Source: JAUYIW01 sp043818555
GTDB taxonomy: Bacteria > Patescibacteriota > Patescibacteriia > UBA9934
DNA length: 25,681 bases
Direction of reading: 5' to 3'
Assembly: GCA_043818555.1 (NCBI GenBank)
Contig: JBDRFP010000017.1
Coordinates: forward strand, 1 to 25,681
This document shows positions 6,551 through 13,632 of this stretch, piece after piece; the first letter of the stretch is position 1, and each line of letters opens with the position of its first letter. The position numbers and the translations under genes are program-made. The notes under the pieces are model-generated. The model ran no database searches, was not told the origin of the DNA, and saw only the letters and a list, made by a program, of their open reading frames with translations.

Positions 6551-6589
6551 TTCCGTGGTTCCGTATCTTCCATAGATCCGCAACAAATA

Positions 6590-7282
6590 TTACCACCCGC
6601 GCTCCTCCAGAGCATTCTTTGCCGCATCAACTTGAGCTTCCTGCTTGGATGCGCCAACGCCCTCGGCAACCAAATCGCCACCCAAGTACGCCCCAATCCT
6701 GAAAGTCTTTGCATGATCCGGCCCACTTTCTTCCAGTACCTTGTAACTTGGCGTTACACTCATGCGTGACTGCGCCTCCTCCTGAAAACGACTCTTAGGA
6801 TCAACATATAACTTCTGCTCTAAAATCTCAGGCAGAGTCGAGAGCACCTTTTCCGTAACAAACTTTTTGGCTTCATCCCATCCAAAATCCAAATATACAG
6901 ACCCAATCAAAGCTTCGTGAGCGTTAGCAAGAATGTAGTTTCGTGCCTTGTCCGATGTATCTTTTTGCTCCCCGCGCGACAAATAAAGATATTCCTCAAT
7001 ATCCATCCCACGCGCGATCTTTGCAAGGTTTGCGCCATTCACCAAAGCCGCGCGCCAGTTTGTAAGTTCGCCCTCGGGATTTTCGTAATTCTCGTAAAGA
7101 TACTCAGTTACAACAAGCTCTAGGACCGCGTCCCCGAGAAATTCAAGCCGTTCGTTGTGCCCGAGCGGAAAATCCGGATGCTCGTTTAGATACGACCTGT
7201 GCACTACTGCCTGCTCCAAATAACCCCCCTTCTTATATTGGATGCCGAGCTTTTCTGCAAGCTCCTTAATATTTTTTCGCAT
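6590..7282 (-). CDS. rnc: Ribonuclease III
   Basis: 230 residues, normal length. The catalytic domain spans about 1-155, with the signature NERLEFLGDAVLEL (43-56; Glu47, Asp51) and ANAHEALIGSVYLD (Glu123). A double-stranded RNA-binding domain follows at about 160-228 (DPKSRFQEEAQ, APSYKV-type and GASKQEAQVDAAKNALEE). The enzyme cuts double-stranded RNA, including the 30S rRNA precursor. The residue matching the metal-binding Asp114 of E. coli is Asn120 here (codon AAC). It follows nusB on the same strand after a repeat-filled spacer; the nusB-rnc pair suits rRNA transcription and processing. The ATG has no clear Shine-Dalgarno site. Confidence 0.96.
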   Translation of the reverse strand: MRKNIKELAEKLGIQYKKGGYLEQAVVHRSYLNEHPDFPLGHNERLEFLGDAVLELVVTEYLYENYENPEGELTNWRAALVNGANLAKIARGMDIEEYLYLSRGEQKDTSDKARNYILANAHEALIGSVYLDFGWDEAKKFVTEKVLSTLPEILEQKLYVDPKSRFQEEAQSRMSVTPSYKVLEESGPDHAKTFRIGAYLGGDLVAEGVGASKQEAQVDAAKNALEERGW

Positions 7283-7438
7283 AAGTTACCTGGCCACCCT
7301 CAGAACTCGACAACGAAGAAATTTCCGATCATCGAAAGTCACTTCGTTAACGCCCAGGATGACTGATTAATAAATTCCAAGTTTTAAATTTCAAATAACA
7401 GTTCGGTATTTGGATCTTAAAATTTGGAGCCTACTTTG
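7283..7438. repeat. nusB-rnc spacer made of TTGGAA/CCAAGT-type words
   Basis: From about 7370 the sequence is built of variants of AATTCCAAGTTTTAAATTTC, TTTGGATCTTAAAATTTGGAG and CGGAACTTGGAGC. It runs without break into the last codons of nusB. The left half (7290-7365) shows nothing recognisable. Confidence 0.55.
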
Positions 7439-7930
7439 CTATTCGGAACTTGGAGCTTGTGATTTTTCGTCTTCAATCTTCTTCTCTTCCTTATCAACCT
7501 CCTTCACCTCTCCCTTGGCCACCATGTCTTTGTAGATCGCCCCAAGCACGCCATTGATAAACTTGCCGGAAGCATCGCCGCCAAAAGTCTTGCCAAGCTC
7601 AATTGCCTCGTTGATTGCCACCTTGGAAGGAATCTTGTCGTCATACTTTAACTCAAAAACTCCCAAGCGCAAAATATTTCTGTCAACTATTGTCATCTCG
7701 CCAATGGGCCACTCAGGCGCAAAATGTTCCAAAACTTCATCGATTTCCCTGGCGCGCAAAATTGTCGCCTCTACCTGGCGCGCAACATAGCCCTCATCTT
7801 CGAAGTCCGGGGCAAACTCCTTTCGGATATGCTCGACAATATCGGGCAGATCTTCAATCTTCTGACCATTAAAATCCCACTCGTAAAGGCATTGCATTGC
7901 CATTGTTCTTGCAAGGTGACGATTTGACAT
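7439..7930 (-). CDS. nusB: Transcription antitermination protein NusB
   Basis: 163 residues. The N-terminus MSNRHLARTMAMQCLYEWDFNG is typical of NusB. The conserved helices ILRAREIDEVLEHFAPEWPIGEMTIVDRNILRLGVFEL and KVAINEAIELGKTFGGDASGKFINGVLGAI cover residues about 50-135. NusB binds boxA RNA together with ribosomal protein S10 and promotes antitermination on rRNA operons. The last 25 or so residues are a charged, low-complexity tail ending KSQAPSSE; its final codons fall in the word-repeat array of the spacer, so the tail length may vary between relatives. Located between rpmF and rnc, same strand. No Shine-Dalgarno site. Confidence 0.96.
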   Translation of the reverse strand: MSNRHLARTMAMQCLYEWDFNGQKIEDLPDIVEHIRKEFAPDFEDEGYVARQVEATILRAREIDEVLEHFAPEWPIGEMTIVDRNILRLGVFELKYDDKIPSKVAINEAIELGKTFGGDASGKFINGVLGAIYKDMVAKGEVKEVDKEEKKIEDEKSQAPSSE

Positions 7931-8053
7931 ATTGTTTTCTTGGTGACTTTGCTACCGAGCTGCTTGGAAGTCGGTAATGAAAAAAATGAAAGTGGAGAAT
8001 GAAGTTCGATATCCGATTTCCGATTCCCAAGTAGCCAAACTTCCCTTGCCACA

Positions 8054-8062
8054 AGTATATCA
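8054..8062 (-). promoter_or_regulatory. Possible extended -10 promoter for nusB
   Basis: TGATATACT on the minus strand directly after the rpmF terminator. No good -35 is seen at the right distance. It would give a leader of about 115 bases before nusB. Confidence 0.35.
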
Positions 8063-8087
8063 TAAAACGCCCGAGTCTAGCCCGGGC
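8063..8087 (-). terminator. Terminator of rpmF
   Basis: On the minus strand the hairpin GCCCG...CGGGC (8069-8087) has a 9-base loop and is followed by GTTTTAT. It starts seven bases after the rpmF stop. Confidence 0.75.
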
Positions 8088-8093
8088 ATTCTA

Positions 8094-8348
8094 TTATTTA
8101 CTTTTTTCTTCTGTTTTGTCTTCAGACTTTGCTGACTTAGCAGTCTTTTTCTCAATCGCCTTTTCAACTGACTCCATACCGCCTGTAACTTGACGATTTT
8201 TATAGAAACCGCAGGTTGGGCAAACTCGGTGAGAAAGAATTGGAGCGCCACATTTTGGACACTTTGAAGTTTCCGTCTTTTTTAACGCATGATGCGATCT
8301 GCGACGGCGTACTCGTGATTTTGAATTTCGGAATGCTGGTACTGACAT
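8094..8348 (-). CDS. rpmF: 50S ribosomal protein L32
   Basis: 84 residues. The N-terminal SVPAFRNSKSRVRRRRSHHAL is diagnostic. Four cysteines form a zinc-ribbon pattern: Cys30-x2-Cys33 and Cys43-x2-Cys46 (CPKCGAPILSHRVCPTCG). So this is a zinc-binding L32 rather than a cysteine-free variant. A charged C-terminal extension (about residues 57-84, Lys/Glu/Ser-rich) makes it longer than the usual 56-60 residues. The promoter lies close upstream and the mRNA leader is only about 12 bases without a Shine-Dalgarno site. First of the rpmF-nusB-rnc series. Confidence 0.97.
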   Translation of the reverse strand: MSVPAFRNSKSRVRRRRSHHALKKTETSKCPKCGAPILSHRVCPTCGFYKNRQVTGGMESVEKAIEKKTAKSAKSEDKTEEKSK

Positions 8349-8367
8349 AGATTTGTTTTATGGGAGG

Positions 8368-8396
8368 AGTGTATCTGATGTGTGGGATTTTGTCAA
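8368..8396 (-). promoter_or_regulatory. Promoter of rpmF
   Basis: On the minus strand: TTGACA (8391-8396), a 17-base spacer and TACACT (8368-8373). Both hexamers are identical to those of the rpsA promoter. The leader would be about 12 bases. Confidence 0.82.
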
Positions 8397-8422
8397 GGAA
8401 GCGCAGGCTTCAAAGGTTCTGA

Positions 8423-8457
8423 CAAATTTAAATCCGGCTCGCTTTTACACGAACCGG
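8423..8457 (-). terminator. Terminator of the 8469-8900 gene
   Basis: Minus-strand stem CCGGTTCG / CGAGCCGG (one G-T pair) with an 8-base loop, followed by ATTTAAATTT. It is separated from the rpmF -35 box by some 27 bases. Confidence 0.72.
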
Positions 8458-8468
8458 ACGGTACGATC

Positions 8469-8900
8469 TCAGGCCGGGCCGAGGGAGTCCGCGCGGGTGT
8501 GAGGCGCGCGCACGTTGCTGGTACCCGAAGCGCTACGGGCAAGGACGCTGCTGCCAGCTTCGCTGAACTCGAACGATCCGCGGGGCTGCGAGTGCCTGAG
8601 CCCCTTGTTGATCGCGTCGATGAGCTCGCTTCGCAGACCACCTGCCTGCTCGTGGCTCACAAGGAACCACTCATCCCTCACGGTCTCTGCCTGCTCCACC
8701 AGTACGCGGTTACGCCGCTGACCGCTCAGCACGCGCACCTGTACAAGCAGGCGGTCCACAGTGTGCCGAAGTCCGTGGTGGACCCTGCCTCCCAGGTAGT
8801 TTGCGCCACGAAGCGCATGCGACACCTGTTCCTTGATCTGGAACACATCGATGCCGACTGCGTTCTTTCGCCTTTCGATCGTAATTTCCAGGACTGCCAA
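8469..8900 (-). CDS. GC-rich orphan protein, unknown, TTG start
   Basis: 143 residues. TTG at 8900 has AGGAG six bases upstream, and a promoter and terminator frame the gene, so this strand is preferred over the 178-codon open frame on the other strand. Codon choice on this strand is strongly biased to GC-ending codons (CTG, GTG, ATC, GAG, AAC). The N-terminal 100 residues read like a folded helical/strand protein (LEITIERRKNAVGIDVFQIKE, then Arg/Val/Leu-rich segments); the last 35 are Ser/Arg/Ala-rich and probably disordered. No signal peptide, membrane segment or known motif. Function unknown. Confidence 0.7.
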   Translation of the reverse strand: MAVLEITIERRKNAVGIDVFQIKEQVSHALRGANYLGGRVHHGLRHTVDRLLVQVRVLSGQRRNRVLVEQAETVRDEWFLVSHEQAGGLRSELIDAINKGLRHSQPRGSFEFSEAGSSVLARSASGTSNVRAPHTRADSLGPA

Positions 8901-8943
8901 GATCTTCTCCTGAGCTGAGGTTGGCTGCCTAATTGGCCTGATT

Positions 8944-8972
8944 AGACTATCACATTACGCCGACGCAGTCAA
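8944..8972 (-). promoter_or_regulatory. Promoter of the 8469-8900 gene
   Basis: On the minus strand: TTGACT (8967-8972), a 17-base spacer ending TGTGA, and TAGTCT (8944-8949). The TGTGA before the -10 matches the promoters at 3512 and 9071. Confidence 0.68.
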
Positions 8973-8980
8973 TAATCACA

Positions 8981-9060
8981 AGAGCTAATAGGGCTAATGG
9001 AGCTATTGGGGCTATCAAAAACTAGCTCTTCTAGCCCTACTAGCCCCGTTAGCTCTTTTG
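8981..9060. repeat. GAGCTAATAGGGC-type word repeat with inverted halves
   Basis: The left half is built of AGAGCTAATAGGGCTAATGG-like words; the right half has the inverse (ACTAGCTCTTCTAGCCC, CCCCGTTAGCTCTTTTG). It lies in the divergent spacer between two GC-rich orphan genes and could fold into one long imperfect hairpin. The same words occur at 4296-4320 and 17806-17832. Confidence 0.8.
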
Positions 9061-9070
9061 CGTCCAGCGC

Positions 9071-9099
9071 TTGACAAAACGTCAATTTTGTGATATTAT
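9071..9099 (+). promoter_or_regulatory. Promoter of the Cys-rich orphan gene
   Basis: TTGACA (9071-9076), a 17-base spacer ending TGTGA, and TATTAT (9094-9099), an extended -10. It shares the block TGTGATATTAT with the histidine phosphatase promoter. Confidence 0.87.
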
Positions 9100-9135
9100 T
9101 CTGCGTCAATTTCGACTAAACCCTGGAGGACAATA

Positions 9136-9456
9136 ATGTCAGACGACACCCACATCGTGGTGTGCTGCCACGATCAGGACCACGTGTTCGAAGTCGAGCC
9201 GGGCAGCCATGCCGACCGCGAGGTCGGTGCCAACAACTACCTCGCCCCGGGCCAGTGCCCGGAGTGCAACGAGGAACGACGAGATTACCTGCAGCGTAGT
9301 CTCAGAACTTGCGCCGAGCTGTGCGCCCGTGACCTCGGCATAGACGACGGCGTATGCGCGGACGGCTGTGCCTACGCCCTAGATCTCGCCGAGATCCTGG
9401 ACGACATCGAAGGCCTCCAGTGGCTACGATGCCCTCCGGCATGCGCCTCCGCCTGA
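9136..9456 (+). CDS. Cysteine-rich GC-rich orphan protein
   Basis: 106 residues; the ATG has GGAGG (9125-9129) six bases upstream. Ten cysteines: Cys10, Cys11, a CxxC pair (41/44), and three CxxxC pairs (59/63, 74/78, 99/103). The acidic protein has no signal peptide, so metal (zinc) binding is likelier than disulfides; histidines near the N-terminus (His6, His12, His16) could take part. CxxxC pairs in helices (RTCAELCARD, DGVCADGCAY) resemble helical zinc or copper sites, but no family is recognised. It is a single gene with its own promoter, Shine-Dalgarno site and strong terminator, and high GC. Confidence 0.85.
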   Translation: MSDDTHIVVCCHDQDHVFEVEPGSHADREVGANNYLAPGQCPECNEERRDYLQRSLRTCAELCARDLGIDDGVCADGCAYALDLAEILDDIEGLQWLRCPPACASA

Positions 9457-9476
9457 CCCTACCCCGCCCGACAACG

Positions 9477-9513
9477 GACCCCGTATCCGTCAGTCGGTGC
9501 GGGGTCTTTTTTT
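9477..9513 (+). terminator. Terminator of the Cys-rich gene
   Basis: Stem GACCCCG / CGGGGTC, with a possible inner ACGGA/TCCGT alternative, followed by seven T bases. Confidence 0.92.
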
Positions 9514-9570
9514 CGATTACGAGAGTAAGTAGGCAGTAAGAAGAAGGCGGGAAGCAAAAGTTCAAGCTCA

Positions 9571-9630
9571 TGGTCGTCTTGAGCGAGCGCGAAAGATCCT
9601 TCGTCTCGGTCAACGATCTCCTCAGAATGG
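9571..9630. repeat. REP-like palindrome 2
   Basis: TGGTCGTCTTGAGCGAGCGC, then GAAAGATCCTTCG, and ending GATCTCCTCAGAATGG. The ends are imperfectly inverted, and the wording (TTGAGCGAGCGC, GATCCTTCG) belongs with the elements at 2171, 13421 and 18594. Upstream (9526-9552) are GTAGGCAGTAAG words like those at 13391-13408. Confidence 0.6.
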
Positions 9631-9635
9631 CAAAT

Positions 9636-9661
9636 CAAAAAGAGCGAGTCACTCGACCCGC
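9636..9661 (-). terminator. Terminator of the Memo-CapA operon
   Basis: Minus-strand stem GCGGGTC / GACTCGC (one G-T pair) with a GAGT loop, followed by TCTTTTTGATTT. It lies about 50 bases after the stop of the 605-residue gene. Confidence 0.8.
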
Positions 9662-9710
9662 CCTTTAAATCCGTGATCCTCGGTAGATTCATCCATGACC
9701 CTCTGCGGCC

Positions 9711-11528
9711 TTACCGCAGCACCCCTCCCCACTCAATCACAGTAAACCCTTCACGCTCTGGTGCTGGCAATACAAACGGCGGATTCGATAAAATTGGCGC
9801 ATCCAGTTCAGAATAATCCATCAAAATTCTAATCACCGTGTCTGGCTCAACCGACAAACTCATCGGCGCAATCGCATCCATCACTTCTGTTCCATGGAAT
9901 CCAATCTTGTACCAATCTGCTTCCTGCATTCGTGGCACCCAGAACTCCATAAAGTCATTCGTTTCCTGACCATTCAAGCCCAACCGAGCCAGCGTCTTTG
10001 TAAGAAACTTCGGTACTGCTCCTTGTGGCACAACCCAGTAATTTTCAGGTTCACTGTACAAATCTCCCCTGCCTTCCCAGAACAAGTACGGATAATTTTC
10101 ACCATCGGCCAGGTTCTTCAAATTGCCATCAGGGTAAGCAATAACACTCCAGCCATCACCATACTCCGGTTCGGTAACACTAAACCCGCCCTGTGGCGCA
10201 AGCTGAACATCGATTCTAGTCTTGCTCTCCGGATACAAATAGATTACAGGCTTTCCGCATTCAGCCGGTGGCAACAAATCGGAGCGCCTAAACTCAATCC
10301 AGCGCCCAAAATTATCCTGCCAGTAAAAATACGGGTGCCCGCTAGTGTAGTCCTCAAATGTGGCGCCCTCATTAAAAATCACCCAAAAGTCATACGCCCC
10401 AGTAAAATACTCCGTGCTGTAACTGGCCGGTTCGTTAACCATATGCGACTCTCCGGAATCGTCCACAAACGACCCGGCAGCCCTGAGTTCGCCGATCTCG
10501 TCAGCGTCACGAACATACGTAATCGATGAGTAGCCGCACCCTCCCAATTCGCCCTTCATATATTCTTCCGTATTCACAGTCCCGTCTTCCCAAGTAACCA
10601 CAGGCACTCCCATTGTTGACGATATTCGGCCAGAAAAATCCTCACCCGCTGTCCAGAATGGAATATTAATGTCGTACCAAACCAGTCTGCCGTCTTCACG
10701 AACTGTAAAAAATTGGTTGATTAGCCGCTCTGCAGATTCAGATTCCACATTGTACATTCTAAGTTCGGTCCCATCTTCGAGCGTGGCCACAACAGCGTAG
10801 TCGCTCACAGGGAAATACACAGGGGTGCCAAGCCTGTGCCAAAGCCCGCGCAAATTAAAATCAACACCTTCTGTACTTGTCACCTCGCTCTCGTGCTCAA
10901 ACTCATCAATTACGCTTGAATCATACACGAGCCTGTCTCCGATTTGCGCTATGTCTTCTTCGGTCAAAACATCGCTGGCAGACTCTTGAGGCAACGCACT
11001 GGTAAATACAGCGGTGATTTCGCTGGCATAATTTTCCAAAATGACATCGGTCCCAGTTTCCAAATCAATAATGTAGAAAATTTTATAATAGTCGCCCATT
11101 CCCACAAGTGTGGCAATTTGAATAGTAAGATCGCTGCCGTCATATTTGCCGCCGGCGATTGTTCCGACCTTGTAGGCAGCTATGCTGTAATCCGTGCCCG
11201 GCTGAACTAATTCAAACGGAATGTCGTCGTAGAGCGACTCCTCCAAAGCCGCGTTGGCGTTTACTTCAATTTGGTCGCCAAAGCTAAGCCAGTCGACTGA
11301 AAACGAGTCGCCAGCTGTAACTGATGTTTCAACCTCTTCTTCTTCCTCAGCATCCTCCACATCTTCAACATCGTCCTCAAACGGTTCCGCAATCCTGTCG
11401 AGGGTCATCAGAGCGCCAACCGCAAATGCGCAAACTAGCAAAAATATAAAAGCCGGGATGAGTATCCAGAATAGAACCGACTTCTGTTTTTTTGGCAGGT
11501 CCTCGGCTATTGGCTGTTCATCATTCAT
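9711..11528 (-). CDS. Membrane-anchored exported protein with KPVIYLYPE domain, unknown function
   Basis: 605 residues. A positively charged start (PKKQK) precedes a membrane helix (about 18-42), then a very acidic stretch (50-68), then a long mostly beta-like region presumably outside the cell. Around residues 340-415 an aromatic part (HPYFYWQDNFGRWIEF) leads to CGKPVIYLYPESKTRIDV (424-441), followed by GDGWSVIAYPDGNL and YPYLFWEG. I know this KPVIYLYP...W.V.A.PDG...Y.YLFWE pattern from uncharacterised bacterial surface proteins, but I can name no function. The ATG overlaps the end of the Memo-CapA gene by 8 bases (ATGAATGA), so the two are translationally coupled and probably act together at the cell surface. 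Confidence 0.85.
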   Translation of the reverse strand: MNDEQPIAEDLPKKQKSVLFWILIPAFIFLLVCAFAVGALMTLDRIAEPFEDDVEDVEDAEEEEEVETSVTAGDSFSVDWLSFGDQIEVNANAALEESLYDDIPFELVQPGTDYSIAAYKVGTIAGGKYDGSDLTIQIATLVGMGDYYKIFYIIDLETGTDVILENYASEITAVFTSALPQESASDVLTEEDIAQIGDRLVYDSSVIDEFEHESEVTSTEGVDFNLRGLWHRLGTPVYFPVSDYAVVATLEDGTELRMYNVESESAERLINQFFTVREDGRLVWYDINIPFWTAGEDFSGRISSTMGVPVVTWEDGTVNTEEYMKGELGGCGYSSITYVRDADEIGELRAAGSFVDDSGESHMVNEPASYSTEYFTGAYDFWVIFNEGATFEDYTSGHPYFYWQDNFGRWIEFRRSDLLPPAECGKPVIYLYPESKTRIDVQLAPQGGFSVTEPEYGDGWSVIAYPDGNLKNLADGENYPYLFWEGRGDLYSEPENYWVVPQGAVPKFLTKTLARLGLNGQETNDFMEFWVPRMQEADWYKIGFHGTEVMDAIAPMSLSVEPDTVIRILMDYSELDAPILSNPPFVLPAPEREGFTVIEWGGVLR

Positions 11529-13344
11529 ATTGAGTGGTTAGTTTACCGGTTAAAATTTGATTTTGAATGTCGTCCCCTGAAACATCTGAGAGCATTTCAA
11601 ACAGATCCTGTGCGTCTGTGTCCGAAATAGGCGTTGGCTGTCCGTCTTTAGTATAGACTGGAATGAGATGAATTTCAATTTCCGTGTCTGAAATAATTAT
11701 TCCTGCGGTTATTGCCGTCCAAGTTTCCGGGATGAATTGATCGAATACAAAGTTGCCGAGTGAGTAAACTACCGGGACATTATTGATCACTTCCACACCT
11801 TGCGGTACGTGCGGATGTCCGCCGATAATCAAGTCTGCGCCGGCGTCAATCATGGTTTGCGCAAGCGTCCGCTGAGACTGCGTTGGCGAGTTAATATATT
11901 CGGTACCCCAATGTGGCAAAACTATTACAAACCGCCCTTCTTGTTTTGCGCTCTCAATCTCGTTAATAAGCGCGTCCGTATCTGGCTGAAATTGATGATA
12001 GCCAATTAATGTCAGAGGAATTCCGTTTACATTTTTGTCGATTCTTGGAATTGGCGATGCATACGACCCAAACCAATCTATGCCCATTTCCGTTAGCCTC
12101 TCTTTGGTTTCTATAAGTCCGGCAGAACCAACATCGGAAGCATGGTTATTTGCAAGGTTCACAAGGTCAATGTACCTTCCCGTCTCTTCTACAGACTCGG
12201 GAGAAAACACAAATCGAAACGGCGGGTCGTAAGTGTAAGTGCTTTGTTGATTATTAACAGCGCCCTCAAGGTTGCCGACCGTTAGATGCGCGCCAGATAA
12301 ATAGCGGTCCATCTCTTCCCACGGATAGCCAAAGTCACCTGCCGCATCGATCAGCTTGCGCACTCCGCGATCGAGCATAATGTCGCCCACAATATGCACT
12401 GCTACAAACTCCTCCCCTGCAGGATCGCCTTGTGTAAAATATCCCAAAATGTGGCTTGTGTTTTCCTCCCAGTCATTCGTGGCGCCCATCGCGAGCGATG
12501 ACCCATGGTGTGTTAAATTCCAAACCTGATCTTCCCTAGCCTCGTTGACAGCGAACAAAACATCGAGGACCGCATTTGCGTCAATCTCAAGATCAAGGCT
12601 GCAGCTGTCGCATGCGCCTCCGGCTTCAATTGTCCGCATAGTCACCGAATCGTGAAAATCTGCCGCAGCTTGCGGAAGGCTGTGCGACATGTCAATGCTC
12701 GCAATCACAACCGCGTTCGGCGCAGCGTCCGCTATGGCGTTCGCAATCTCGCGAACCTCATCATCTGTCAGACTGTCATGCAATGCCAGTGGAACAATCT
12801 TCGCATTCGGGAACGAACGGGCAACATAAGGGGTCAGCACAGCAACGCCATGTTCGTATTCAAAGGTGATGTCTTCAATCTTGAGTGAATCGACCGAGCC
12901 TACCAGATCGTCGACAATATGACTGTCGGCCTCGACCACTCCGTACGGCGTCCCCCAAGCTCCTGATGATGTTTGAGCCGGCGACACTCCCAAATCAAAA
13001 TGATTAGGGCTCAAAATAATAACCGTATCAACTTTGTCTGATCCAATCGCCATAAACACCTCAGCAATCTTATCTGCCACAAGTAGGTGATGCGCAACGA
13101 CAGCAGACTGACTGCCAACAGCGCCCAGACTACCTGCCCGATCATACGCTGAGTCATAAAACTCCAACCCGCGTTCGCCACTTGAAAAAACTGGAACAGC
13201 TTCCTCTTTCTGAAAAATCGCAATATTAAAAATCGTATCTTGCCGATCTTCTGACGCGGCAATAACACCAAGCCAAAAAGCGCTGCCGATTAATACCGCG
13301 CCGGCACAAATTGCTCCAATCACAATTGGGATCCTAAACTTCAT
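11521..13344 (-). CDS. Memo-like / CapA-like two-domain exported protein
   Basis: 607 residues. Residues 5-30 are a signal anchor. About 78-303 match the Memo / AmmeMemoRadiSam protein B fold: GSQSAVVAHH, ILSPNHF, WGTPYGVVEAD, EHGVAVLTPYV (family EHSLEVQLPFL), KIVPLAL, and IASIDMSHS. About 315-590 match the CapA (PGA_cap) metallophosphatase-like fold: VGDIMLDRGV (319-328), NLEGAVNN, NLANNHASDVG, LPHWGTEY, GGHPHVPQGVE and YSLGNFVFDQ. CapA proteins take part in polyglutamate capsule export or are calcineurin-like hydrolases. Memo proteins bind metal or act beside a radical SAM enzyme, and no such partner lies nearby. It is first in a two-gene operon. Confidence 0.9.
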   Translation of the reverse strand: MKFRIPIVIGAICAGAVLIGSAFWLGVIAASEDRQDTIFNIAIFQKEEAVPVFSSGERGLEFYDSAYDRAGSLGAVGSQSAVVAHHLLVADKIAEVFMAIGSDKVDTVIILSPNHFDLGVSPAQTSSGAWGTPYGVVEADSHIVDDLVGSVDSLKIEDITFEYEHGVAVLTPYVARSFPNAKIVPLALHDSLTDDEVREIANAIADAAPNAVVIASIDMSHSLPQAAADFHDSVTMRTIEAGGACDSCSLDLEIDANAVLDVLFAVNEAREDQVWNLTHHGSSLAMGATNDWEENTSHILGYFTQGDPAGEEFVAVHIVGDIMLDRGVRKLIDAAGDFGYPWEEMDRYLSGAHLTVGNLEGAVNNQQSTYTYDPPFRFVFSPESVEETGRYIDLVNLANNHASDVGSAGLIETKERLTEMGIDWFGSYASPIPRIDKNVNGIPLTLIGYHQFQPDTDALINEIESAKQEGRFVIVLPHWGTEYINSPTQSQRTLAQTMIDAGADLIIGGHPHVPQGVEVINNVPVVYSLGNFVFDQFIPETWTAITAGIIISDTEIEIHLIPVYTKDGQPTPISDTDAQDLFEMLSDVSGDDIQNQILTGKLTTQYE

Positions 13345-13350
13345 ATCCAG

Positions 13351-13378
13351 AGCATAGCATGAGATTTATGAGTGGCAA
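13351..13378 (-). promoter_or_regulatory. Candidate leaderless promoter of the Memo-CapA operon
   Basis: On the minus strand: TTGCCA (13373-13378), a 16-base spacer and TATGCT (13351-13356). The ATG begins seven bases after the -10, at or near the transcript start, so the mRNA would be leaderless. Confidence 0.55.
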
Positions 13379-13420
13379 AATCTGCGAGAGGAAGTAGGAA
13401 GTAGGCGGCAGAACGCCCCC

Positions 13421-13509
13421 TGTCATTGCGAGGAGCCTAGTTACTTAGCGACGAAGCAATCTACGCGTATATCGCCGCGCTAAACGACAATCGACCGCTC
13501 GCGATGACA
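13421..13509. repeat. REP-like palindrome 3
   Basis: The ends TGTCATTGCG (13421-13430) and CGCGATGACA (13500-13509) are inverted with one mismatch. Inside are AGGAGC, GCGACGAAGCAATC and CGACAATCG. This CATTGCGAGGAGC / GCGACGAAGCAATC wording is common in bacterial repetitive palindromes. It lies between the operon promoter and the gyrA terminator. Confidence 0.8.
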
Positions 13510-13573
13510 AAGTTGACAGTTCGCCGATCGCGCAGGAAACCACAAGATCCAAAAGAAACATATGGACCATACC

Positions 13574-13597
13574 AAAAGGACGCGATAAATCGCGTCC
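13574..13597 (-). terminator. Terminator of gyrA
   Basis: A perfect 8-bp stem GGACGCGA / TCGCGTCC with a 4-base loop. The minus strand continues TTTTGG, a short T run. Confidence 0.75.
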
Positions 13598-13632
13598 CTT
13601 CTCAATCACTCAATCACGCAACAACTCAATCA
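13598..13632 (-). repeat. GAGTGATT-type word repeat running into the gyrA stop codon
   Basis: On the minus strand the words GTGATTGAGTTG and GTGATTGAGTGATTGAG follow directly on the gyrA TGA; the stop codon is itself part of a GTGATTGAG word. Related words occur at 16781, 17537-17590 and 24115. Confidence 0.7.

Noticed and set aside
8382..8918. 178-codon plus-strand open frame
   Set aside because: It is antisense to the 8469-8900 gene, has no Shine-Dalgarno site, and overlaps the rpmF promoter; promoter, terminator, start context and codon bias all favour the minus strand.
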